Of a DNA stretch of 15,202 nucleotides, positions 6,601-13,088 are shown one piece after another. Position 1 is the stretch's first letter, and every line of letters begins with the position of its first letter. This DNA is from Lentisphaeria bacterium (GTDB lineage Bacteria > Verrucomicrobiota > Lentisphaeria > Oligosphaerales > JAFGRS01), in NCBI GenBank assembly GCA_016935045.1, contig JAFGRS010000473.1, positions 1-15,202 of the forward strand, written 5' to 3'. The position numbers and the translations under genes are program-made. Under the pieces are notes generated by a model. The model was not told where the DNA came from. It was given only the letters and a program-made list of their open reading frames with translations, and ran no database searches.

Positions 6601-9600
6601 TCACCAGCCGAAGGCCTGGCCGAATGCCTTCACGGCGGCGCTCACGATGAGCGCCTGTCCCCCTTCGAGGGGCTGAATGACCCCCTTCATCTTGATCCCC
6701 TTGGCGGCCAGGTCGAGGGGGTCACCCTTGAGGCTTACCGCAACCAGAAGGCCGGCCTTCTTACCCTTGACCAGAAACGCGTAGTGGTGGCCGTTCGAGA
6801 GCATCATGATCGCGGTGCCGCTGACGGCCCTGCCGGTGTCCTGCAGGTTGAAGTAGACCCCGAATGTCCCGTTCATCGGGGGAGGGACATCGAACACCAG
6901 CAGAGGGATGACCTCGTTGACTTTCGCGCCGCCCACCGTGCCCTTGATCACAGCCGAACCGATGAGCTGACGGCCAAGTACGTCCAGGGCGAGGATCACC
7001 TTCCCGGACAGCTTGGCGTCGGCGCCGCTGCCCTTGAGCGAAAGGCTCACCATGACAATCCCGCCCTTTCCCGAGGCCTTGCCCTTCACGCTGACGGGGA
7101 CGGCCACCGGAACGCCGGCGTCGACGGTCACGGTGCCCCCGCCGCCGATCTTGCCCTTGGTGTCGTGCGTGAGAATAAGGTCGAAGGCTGTGCCCTTGGC
7201 CGTGGCGGCGTAGGGTCCCGTGAAATCCCAGATGCCCCGGTCGTTCAGGACATCGGTCTCGTCCACGGTGGCCGCGAAGAAGCCGTTGGGATCCACGGGC
7301 TGGGCCTGCCGGAAAAGGGCCGTCAAGGTGACGTCGTTGACGACGTTGGTGAGGACGCGCGGGTTGGCGATGGAATTGTCATCCCAGCGATCGAACACGT
7401 AGCCCCGGTTCGCGGCGGCCGTGACCGCGCTCGTGCTGTCGCCGTGGGCAACGACCTGCACCGCGGCGCCTCGGATCGTGCCGTTGGCCCCGGCGATGAA
7501 GACCACCGTATGGGTGAGTCCCGGCTCGGCTTCGAACGTCGCCTCGACCGTGATCGACGCGGTGACGTTGGTATCCTGGCGGGTGGCGGTGGTCACCCCG
7601 TCGCTCCACTGCACGAAGAGATACCCCGGATCGGGCACGGCGGTGACGGCGGTGCCGTTGGCGCCGTGGGCGACGGTCTGGAGGGAGTCGCCAGTGACGG
7701 AGCCCCCATCCCCGGCGCTGTAGGTGAGGGTGTGCTGGACCACCGCCGGGGTGCGGTCCACCGTAACCAGGAAGCCGCCGATGTTGTCGTCGTAGGCCCC
7801 GGGGGCGCCCCCGAAGGCGAAACCGTCCGCGATCCCCAGGAACAGGCGCGTGGCTCCCGCCGGGGCGGTGAAGACCTGCTGGGCCTTGCCGGCCGTGCTG
7901 CCGTCACCGATGAAAAACACCTGCCCAAGCTGCGGCGACAGGGCCGCGAAACCCAACCCCAGGCCGGTGGCCGAAAAGTCCAGCAGATCCGGCGGCGTGG
8001 CCCCCAGCGGGTTGGCGTCGTCCAGAAACACCCCCACCAGGGACCCGTGCGGGCCGTTGTAGCCGGAGATGCCCTCGAGGGGCGTGATGGCGCTGGTGGT
8101 GGCGGCGTAGCCGTCGGGCGCGGCCGCCAGGGTGGTGCCGCCGTAGTAGTCCACCGCGCCGCCGGCGTTGAAGCGGAACTGGTCCCCCTGGGCCGCGGCG
8201 AATGCGGTCGGGAAGCGTTCCTGCACCGCGCCCGGGCAGTCCCCGACGCAGACGCGTCCGAGGGGGAAGCCCGCGGCGTCCGGGTCGACGCCGACCGCCG
8301 GGATGGTGACGTCGTCGCGGCCGGCCAGGTAGATCGCCGTCGGACCGGGGACGAGGGTGGCCCCCGCCACGGGCTGCGCCGCGAAGTCCGCGACCGTGGT
8401 CGTGGGCGGCACCGTGACCTGCCGCAGCGGCGGCGTGAAGATGTACTCCGTGCTGCCCGAGGGGAAGAGCTGGTAGGTGCCATCGGGCACCTCGGTGAAG
8501 CGGTAGCGCCCGTCCGCGCCGGTGGTGGCCGTGCCCACGCCGGGCAGGACCACGGCGATGCCCGGGACCCCGGCACCGCCCGCGCTGATCAGGCCGCCGA
8601 TCTCGGAGCCGATGGGGGCATCTTCTTCGAAGGCCGCCACCAGGTCGAGGTCCGCCGTGACGTCGGTGACGGTCAGCGGGTTGGCGTCGCTGTAGAATGC
8701 CTTAGCCATGTTCCAGGCGACGAAGTGGGAGCCTGCGTCCGGGACCGCCTCGACGGCGCTGCAGTCCGCGCCGTGGTTGACGGTCTGCGTCAGCTCTCCG
8801 AGCAGGCTGCCGCCCGGGCCGGCCGCGAAGGTCACGGTGTACTGCATGGGAGTGAACTCGGCGGTCACGGTGATGTCGGCGGTGACGTTGGTATCCTGAC
8901 GGGGGTTCTCCGTCGACCCGTCGCTCCACTGCACGAAGACGCTTCCCCCGTCGGGCACGGCGGTCACGGAATCGCCGTCGGCGCCCTCCGCCACGATCTG
9001 CGGGGAAGGGCCGTCGATGCTGCCGCCCTCGCCGGCGCTGTAGGTGAGGGTGTAGGTCGTCGGTCCGCCGGCGGTGATGGGGTTACCCGCTACGAACCCC
9101 GAGTCGAGGACCTGGTCCGTGGCGTCGTTGGCGTCGGCGCCCTGTGTCTGGCGCACGACACCAATCCCCCTCTGCAGCCACACGAAGTTGTCGGAGACGA
9201 CGATGTCATCCACGCCGAAGGGCAGATCGGTGAGCTGGATGGTCACGCGCAGCTTGATCACGTCGGTAAACGTCCCCAGGGGCGTTTCGACGTGATCGAG
9301 GGCCTCGACCAGCTCGACGCGGATGTCGACATCGGCGCTCACGAAACTGTAGTAGTAGGTCTCCGAGTCCGTGATGATCTGGCCTATGGTCATACTGGCG
9401 AGGCCCGCGGTGAGGGGGTTCGCGAGGATGATCTCCTTCGGGAAGGGGCTGGGGATCTTGTTGATGTAGCCGCCCCAGTACTCCAGTTCCCCCGCCGTCC
9501 CGTGCCGCCAGAAATCACGGTCTCCGTTGCGGTCATCGTCCGTTTCGTCCGTCGTGGTCTTGAACTGGACCGCCGTCTTGCCGCCGCCCACTCCGATCTC

Positions 9601-9795
9601 GTTGTCGAGAACGTCCCAGCGGAAGGCGTCGGAGTCCCCCTCGGGCTGGGGCACCAGGTCGACCAGATACCACCAGGAATCGTGCGCTACCGGAAAGTAG
9701 TCCTGGATGTTGTAGGTCTGACCTCGCAGCAACGCCGAGATCCCGAAAGCAGCCAACACGAACCAACCCCTTGCCCACAGTCTGCCCCGCCCCAT
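6601..9795 (-). CDS. Large secreted multidomain protein: I-x-D-Y-F-P domain, InlB-type repeats, LecA-like sandwich
   Basis: 1064 aa. Residues 1-26 are a signal peptide (charged MGRGRLWARG, then a hydrophobic core). Residues 28-218 form the domain shared with the downstream 775-aa paralogue: IQDYFPVAHDSWWYL, ETPLGTFTDVIKL (170-182), LQRGIGVVR (207-215). Four divergent InlB B-type repeats, recognised by Y/H-T-h-T/F-x-A-G-x-x-G and W-S/D-D-G/N, lie at 247-315, 318-390, 687-755 and 761-829. Residues 395-475 look like a carboxypeptidase-regulatory/SpaA-like fold (GVPGIAVVLPG, TGADGRYRFTEVPDGTY). Residues 478-682 resemble the LecA/PEP-CTERM-associated beta-sandwich (AGATRLFLGIADGFAF and AYDDNIGGFLVTV, the latter a possible calcium-site loop). 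Residues 836-1064 are Lys/Gly-rich and look internally duplicated. No catalytic motif is seen. An extracellular adhesive or structural role is inferred. Confidence 0.88.
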   Translation of the reverse strand: MGRGRLWARGWFVLAAFGISALLRGQTYNIQDYFPVAHDSWWYLVDLVPQPEGDSDAFRWDVLDNEIGVGGGKTAVQFKTTTDETDDDRNGDRDFWRHGTAGELEYWGGYINKIPSPFPKEIILANPLTAGLASMTIGQIITDSETYYYSFVSADVDIRVELVEALDHVETPLGTFTDVIKLRVTIQLTDLPFGVDDIVVSDNFVWLQRGIGVVRQTQGADANDATDQVLDSGFVAGNPITAGGPTTYTLTYSAGEGGSIDGPSPQIVAEGADGDSVTAVPDGGSVFVQWSDGSTENPRQDTNVTADITVTAEFTPMQYTVTFAAGPGGSLLGELTQTVNHGADCSAVEAVPDAGSHFVAWNMAKAFYSDANPLTVTDVTADLDLVAAFEEDAPIGSEIGGLISAGGAGVPGIAVVLPGVGTATTGADGRYRFTEVPDGTYQLFPSGSTEYIFTPPLRQVTVPPTTTVADFAAQPVAGATLVPGPTAIYLAGRDDVTIPAVGVDPDAAGFPLGRVCVGDCPGAVQERFPTAFAAAQGDQFRFNAGGAVDYYGGTTLAAAPDGYAATTSAITPLEGISGYNGPHGSLVGVFLDDANPLGATPPDLLDFSATGLGLGFAALSPQLGQVFFIGDGSTAGKAQQVFTAPAGATRLFLGIADGFAFGGAPGAYDDNIGGFLVTVDRTPAVVQHTLTYSAGDGGSVTGDSLQTVAHGANGTAVTAVPDPGYLFVQWSDGVTTATRQDTNVTASITVEATFEAEPGLTHTVVFIAGANGTIRGAAVQVVAHGDSTSAVTAAANRGYVFDRWDDNSIANPRVLTNVVNDVTLTALFRQAQPVDPNGFFAATVDETDVLNDRGIWDFTGPYAATAKGTAFDLILTHDTKGKIGGGGTVTVDAGVPVAVPVSVKGKASGKGGIVMVSLSLKGSGADAKLSGKVILALDVLGRQLIGSAVIKGTVGGAKVNEVIPLLVFDVPPPMNGTFGVYFNLQDTGRAVSGTAIMMLSNGHHYAFLVKGKKAGLLVAVSLKGDPLDLAAKGIKMKGVIQPLEGGQALIVSAAVKAFGQAFGW
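7561..7735. repeat. Intragenic direct repeat, copy A (InlB-type repeat module)
   Basis: This aligns without gaps to 8881-9055 at an offset of exactly 1320 nt. About 180 bp is roughly 72% identical by hand count, with identical runs of 18 nt (7561 and 8881), 23 nt ending at 7619/8939, and 22 nt (7712 and 9032). It encodes the third InlB-type repeat (residues 687-755), which matches the first (247-315) more closely than the second or fourth. Confidence 0.85.
8881..9055. repeat. Intragenic direct repeat, copy B (InlB-type repeat module)
   Basis: This is the partner of 7561-7735 and encodes the first InlB-type repeat (residues 247-315). The long identical DNA runs, against divergence in the other two repeats, suggest a later duplication or gene conversion between repeats 1 and 3. 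They are substrates for deletion of the intervening 1320 bp, which is a multiple of 3 and would keep the reading frame. Confidence 0.85.
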
Positions 9796-10036
9796 AGGAC
9801 ACCTCCATGCCGTTCCAGTCCGTTGCCGATCGCCGAGATCCCGAAACCACGCGTCACCCAGGCAGCCCGGGAACCGCCCGCGGCCGAACACGACCAACCG
9901 CATGGCGGCCTGCGCCGCGATGCCAACCGACGTGTACAGTACTACCGCGGGGCCGCGCCCGCCACGGCGCCGGCGCCATGGCGCCGCCAAAGAAGACTCG
10001 CGCAGGGGCTGTCGGCGGCGACGCCTGCAAACGGAT
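9796..10036. promoter_or_regulatory. Divergent intergenic region between the secreted-protein genes and lpxB
   Basis: 241 bp separate two divergent start codons, so promoters for both directions should lie here. The RBS for the leftward gene is GGAGG (9806-9802), 6 nt from its ATG at 9795. A perfect 16-bp palindrome, CGGCGCCATGGCGCCG (9971-9986), lies 50 nt before lpxB and could be an operator or just a chance GC-rich palindrome. A GTACAGTAC palindrome lies near 9953-9961. I see no convincing -35/-10 pair on either strand. Confidence 0.5.
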
Positions 10037-11296
10037 ATGGGCATGGGACGCACGATCTGGATCATGGCCGGAGAGGAATCCGGCGACGGCTACGGGGCAC
10101 GCCTGGCCGCCGAGCTGCTGCGGCGTTCCCCGGGCCTGCGCCTCCGCGGTATGGGTGGGCGCGCGATGGCGGCTGCCGGGGTCGAACTCCTGGTGGATTC
10201 GAGCGATCTGGGGGTGGTGGGATTCGTGGAGGTGTTCCGTCGCCTGGGGTTCTTCCTCCGTCTGCTGCGGCGGATGACCGCCCGGGCGGCGCGGGAGCGT
10301 CCCGACGCCGTGGTCCTGATCGACTATCCCGGCTTCAACCTGCGCTTTGCCAGGAGTCTGCATGGCCTGGGCATTGCCGTCGTCTATTACATCAGTCCCC
10401 AGGTCTGGGCCTGGAAACGAGGCCGCCGACACCGCTTGGCGGCATGGTGCCGAAGGCTGCTGTGCATCTTCCCCTTCGAGCCGGAGTGCTTCGCGGATAC
10501 GCCTCTGGATGTGCGCTTCGTGGGACACCCCCTCGTCAGCATCCTCAGGGACGAAGCGCAAGCCCCCGTCAGCCGCGATCCCACCCTCGTGCTCCTGCTC
10601 CCCGGAAGCCGCCAGTGCGAGGTCCGACGCCTGCTGCCCGTGATGGTCCGAACAGCCGCCGCCCTGAAACAGAAGCATCCTCGCCTGCACTTTGTGGTGC
10701 CGCTGCCGCGACCCTCCCTCGCGACCCTGGCCGAGGACCTCCTCAAACGCGCGGACCTGCAGGCACTGGACCTGCCCATCGCCGTGGACACCGGGCGCAC
10801 CCGGACCTGGATGCGGTCCGCCGGCGCGGCCCTGGCCGCCAGCGGTACGGTGACCATGGAGGCGGCCATCCTCGGACTGCCCCTGGTATCCGTCTATCGG
10901 CTGGCCTGGCCGACCTACGTCCTGGCGCGCCTCTGCGTGCGCGACATTCCTTACTTCACCATTGTCAACCTGGTGGCCGGACGCGTGGTCTACCAGGAGT
11001 TTCTGCAGGGCATGGTACGCCCCGACGTTCTGGCGCCCGCCGTCGAGGCGATCCTGCCCGGAGGTTCCCGCCATGCGGAAGTCCTGCGCGGCATGGCCGA
11101 CACCGTAGCGGCCCTGGGCGGCGGCGGGGACGCCAGCGGCCGGGCCGCGGCGGAGGTGCTGGACGTGGTGGCCGCCGCGGAACCGGCCGCGGCCGGCGGC
11201 GGCGTGGCAGGGGCCACCGGACCACGCACCGGGGCCCCCGGAGCGGTGGAGTCCACCCCTGACGGCCCCGGCGCATCGGCGTCCCGGGGAAGGTGA
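10037..11296 (+). CDS. lpxB: Lipid-A-disaccharide synthase
   Basis: 419 aa from the ATG at 10037; the ATG at 10043 is equally possible, and neither has a strong RBS. LpxB is a GT19 glycosyltransferase that joins UDP-2,3-diacylglucosamine to lipid X at the cytoplasmic face of the inner membrane, forming the lipid A disaccharide. Family motifs appear in order: AGEESGDGYG (11-20, usually AGEASGD), DYPGFN (96-101), YYISPQVWAWK (117-127), FPFEPECF (145-152), FVGHPL (161-166), LLPGSRQCE (187-195), ASGTVTMEA (268-276) and NLVAGRVVYQEFLQ (311-324), where the usual Pro before Glu is Gln. The core ends near residue 375. The last 40 or so residues are Ala/Gly/Pro-rich and low complexity, making the protein longer than the usual 380 aa. 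Other lpx genes are not in the window. Confidence 0.95.
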   Translation: MGMGRTIWIMAGEESGDGYGARLAAELLRRSPGLRLRGMGGRAMAAAGVELLVDSSDLGVVGFVEVFRRLGFFLRLLRRMTARAARERPDAVVLIDYPGFNLRFARSLHGLGIAVVYYISPQVWAWKRGRRHRLAAWCRRLLCIFPFEPECFADTPLDVRFVGHPLVSILRDEAQAPVSRDPTLVLLLPGSRQCEVRRLLPVMVRTAAALKQKHPRLHFVVPLPRPSLATLAEDLLKRADLQALDLPIAVDTGRTRTWMRSAGAALAASGTVTMEAAILGLPLVSVYRLAWPTYVLARLCVRDIPYFTIVNLVAGRVVYQEFLQGMVRPDVLAPAVEAILPGGSRHAEVLRGMADTVAALGGGGDASGRAAAEVLDVVAAAEPAAAGGGVAGATGPRTGAPGAVESTPDGPGASASRGR

Positions 11297-11317
11297 ACGG
11301 GGTTGCTTTGCCCCCGT
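11297..11317 (+). terminator. Possible weak stem-loop just after lpxB
   Basis: Immediately after the lpxB stop, ACGGGG (11297-11302) pairs with CCCCGT (11312-11317) across a 9-nt loop. There is no T-tract after it, so it is not a textbook intrinsic terminator. Its loop overlaps the -35 of the candidate promoter at 11303-11330. Confidence 0.3.
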
Positions 11318-11330
11318 GCCGTGGTATCAT
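11303..11330 (+). promoter_or_regulatory. Candidate sigma70-type promoter for the nadK cluster
   Basis: TTGCTT, a 16-nt spacer, then TATCAT (11325-11330; 5 of 6 matches to TATAAT) preceded by TGG. The spacer pattern matches the candidate upstream of the beta-helix gene (3533-3560). The implied leader to nadK is about 285 nt and would include the REP-like unit, which is long, so the assignment to nadK is tentative. Confidence 0.45.
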
Positions 11331-11422
11331 ACGGCAGCAGCCCAAGGCAGGCACGAGCGGCCCCGGTCCGACCGGCTCCCGAGTGCGCTGTCCGGGAGAT
11401 CCCTTGTCAGAAGGCAGGGATC

Positions 11423-11448
11423 GGTTCAGCAGGGGCTTCGCCCTCCAT
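11423..11448. repeat. Single REP-like unit upstream of nadK
   Basis: 23 of 26 positions match the left arm of the REPIN-like repeat at 3920-3945, in the same orientation. It has no inverted partner nearby. It lies inside the presumed 5' leader of nadK and has the inner mini-hairpin GGGC-TTC-GCCC. Confidence 0.7.
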
Positions 11449-11620
11449 CCTACGCTGAGCGCGCGACCCCGACGCGTGGGGACCCGTTGCCCGGGCGGAA
11501 CGCCGGAACCGACGCAGATACGGCGGAGGACCGCCGGCGCCAGGGAAGGCGCCGCGGGAAGAGCGCTCATGCCGCGCCGCGCCGCCCGGCGGCAGCGGAA
11601 AAACGGCAACACGGAACACC

Positions 11621-12409
11621 ATGGCAACCAACACGGCACAGGCCGTCCTCAGCCCTTCGGAAGCCTCCGCGTCCGGTCGTCTCCTGCGCATCGCCATCTG
11701 CGGCCGGCACCTGGACGACCTGCGCCAGCGCCTGCAGCGGTTCCCGATGGTCCTGGTCGACAGCGATCCCGACCTGGTTATCTCCTACGGCGGCGACGGC
11801 GCCCTGCTCGGGGCCGAACGGGATTGGCCCGGCATCCCGAAATGCCCGATCCGTGACGTGCGCCGAAACCCGAAGTGCTCCCTGCACGGCGAAGACCAGG
11901 TTCTGGACATGCTCTTCGAGGGCCGCCTGCGCCGGAGCCTCCTGGCAAGACTGCTGGCGGAGGGTCCGGGCGGCGCGCAACTCAGCGCCATCAACGACGT
12001 GATCGTCAGCAAGGGCAGCATTTCCAGCGCGGTCCGAACCCGCATCCGCCTGGACGACGAGGTGTTCCAGGCCCAGAATGTGGGGGATGGCCTGGTGGTG
12101 GCGACGCCCTTCGGCAGCACGGGGTATTTCCAGAGCATCACCCGGGGCTGTTTCCGGGTCGGCATCGGCTTGGCGTTCAACAACCCCATGAACTGGCTGG
12201 ACTACGTCGTGGTGCACGAAGATACGGTGATCAGCGTCGAAATCCTGCGGGGGCCGGCCCTGTTCCTCGCGGACAACAACCCGGCCCGGTTCAACCTCAA
12301 GGACGGGGACCGGCTGACGGTGCGCCGGGCCGAGGAACCAACCCTCGCCTATGGCATCGACGTCTTCCGCTGCCGCGACTGCTACCGTCTGCGCGAGAAC
12401 GGCGTATGA
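11621..12409 (+). CDS. nadK: NAD kinase
   Basis: 262 aa. It phosphorylates NAD to NADP in the cytoplasm, using ATP or polyphosphate. The ATG at 11621 has only a weak GGA RBS about 6 nt upstream. The nucleotide-binding motif YGGDGALL lies at 56-63; the family usually has GGDGT, and here Thr is Ala, while the catalytic Asp (59) is kept. SAINDVIVSKG (122-132) corresponds to the LNE motif, with Asp in place of Glu. NVGDGLVVATPFGSTGYFQSI (153-173) is the substrate-binding segment, usually DGxxxxTPTGSTAY. The protein is slightly shorter than the common 290-300 aa. It is first in a tight cluster with plsY and gpsA, which fits supply of NADP(H) for glycerol-3-phosphate synthesis. An alternative is a divergent ATP-NAD kinase-like protein, less likely because all motifs are recognisable. 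Confidence 0.9.
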   Translation: MATNTAQAVLSPSEASASGRLLRIAICGRHLDDLRQRLQRFPMVLVDSDPDLVISYGGDGALLGAERDWPGIPKCPIRDVRRNPKCSLHGEDQVLDMLFEGRLRRSLLARLLAEGPGGAQLSAINDVIVSKGSISSAVRTRIRLDDEVFQAQNVGDGLVVATPFGSTGYFQSITRGCFRVGIGLAFNNPMNWLDYVVVHEDTVISVEILRGPALFLADNNPARFNLKDGDRLTVRRAEEPTLAYGIDVFRCRDCYRLRENGV

Positions 12410-12431
12410 TACGGTTCGAGGGTATGACGAC

Positions 12432-13088
12432 ATGATGCAAACGGCTGGAACGGCGTTGGCTGCCGGTGCGGTCCTCGTGGCCGCCTACCTGGTCGGCAGT
12501 GTCCCCTGGGGATACCTCATCGGTCGGCTCAACCACCTGGATATCCGGGAGCATGGCAGCGGCAACATCGGCGCCACCAACGTGCGCCGCGTGCTGGGAC
12601 GGGACTGGGGGATACTCTGTTTTGCCCTGGACCTGCTGAAGGGCTTCCTGCCGGTCATGGTCGTCGGGATCGGCTGGATCACGGTTCCCGGCCTGCGGCC
12701 GGACATCGCCCGGCTGCTGGCCGCGGCCGGGGCGGTCGCGGGCCACATCTGGCCGGTGTGGCTGCGCCTGCGGGGCGGCAAAGGGGTCGCTACGACGATG
12801 GGGGCGTTGCTGGGGGTGAGCTGGTTTGCGGTGGTGGTGTGCGTGTTGACGTGGGTGGTGGTGTTTCTGTTCACCCGGTACGTTTCGCTGGCCAGTGTCT
12901 GTGCCGCGGTGATGCTTCCCTTCGGCTACCTGCTGCAGGGCTCCCTGAGCGGCGAATTGCGGCTGGACTGGACCCTGCTGCTGCTGGCGGGGCTGGCGGG
13001 GCTGATCGTCCTGCGTCACCGGAGCAACCTCCGCCGCCTGCGCGAAGGCACCGAGTACCGTTTCAGCCGCAGGAAAGCGCAACCATGA
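12432..13088 (+). CDS. plsY: Acyl-phosphate:glycerol-3-phosphate acyltransferase
   Basis: 218 aa, an inner-membrane enzyme that transfers an acyl group from acyl phosphate (made by PlsX, not in this window) to glycerol-3-phosphate, giving lysophosphatidate. It starts MMQ; the first ATG (12432) has GAGGG 9 nt upstream, and the ATG at 12435 is the alternative. The three conserved PlsY loops are present: GSVPWGYLIGR (22-32) with HGSGNIGATNVRRVLG (41-56), HIWPVWLRLRGGKGVAT (105-121), and RHRSNLRRLREGTE (195-208). Hydrophobic segments at about 7-28, 58-85, 92-112, 124-148, 152-172 and 178-195 fit the usual multi-pass topology, and length is typical. It starts 22 bp after nadK and overlaps gpsA by 4 bp (ATGA), implying translational coupling. 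Confidence 0.96.
   Translation: MMQTAGTALAAGAVLVAAYLVGSVPWGYLIGRLNHLDIREHGSGNIGATNVRRVLGRDWGILCFALDLLKGFLPVMVVGIGWITVPGLRPDIARLLAAAGAVAGHIWPVWLRLRGGKGVATTMGALLGVSWFAVVVCVLTWVVVFLFTRYVSLASVCAAVMLPFGYLLQGSLSGELRLDWTLLLLAGLAGLIVLRHRSNLRRLREGTEYRFSRRKAQP

Larger units (their letters stand above)
11297..11620. other. 324-bp gap between lpxB and nadK
   Basis: No gene is supported here. It holds a stem-loop, a candidate promoter (11303-11330), a single REP-like unit (11423-11448) and a 7-bp hairpin CGGCGCC/GGCGCCG (11535-11541 with 11548-11554). ORFs that cross it in other frames are GC artefacts; one on the minus strand reads MEGEAPAEP, which is the REP unit itself. Confidence 0.65.

Noticed and set aside
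6479..6604. Upstream ATG (6604) as start of the 775-aa protein
   Set aside because: It would put 42 Arg-rich residues before the signal peptide and overlap the preceding stop; the GTG at 6478 has an ideal RBS.
9796..10065. Upstream ATG (10065) as start of the 1064-aa protein
   Set aside because: It adds 90 Arg/Gly-rich residues and overlaps lpxB. The ATG at 9795 has GGAGG at 6-nt spacing and begins a signal peptide.
6451..11262. 1603-aa plus-strand open frame
   Set aside because: It is antisense to the 1064-aa gene and then overlaps lpxB in another frame. Real proteins with clear domains occupy the competing frames.
11407..11697. 96-aa minus-strand ORF containing MEGEAPAEP
   Set aside because: The recognisable part is the REP-like unit at 11423-11448, and the ORF overlaps the nadK start.
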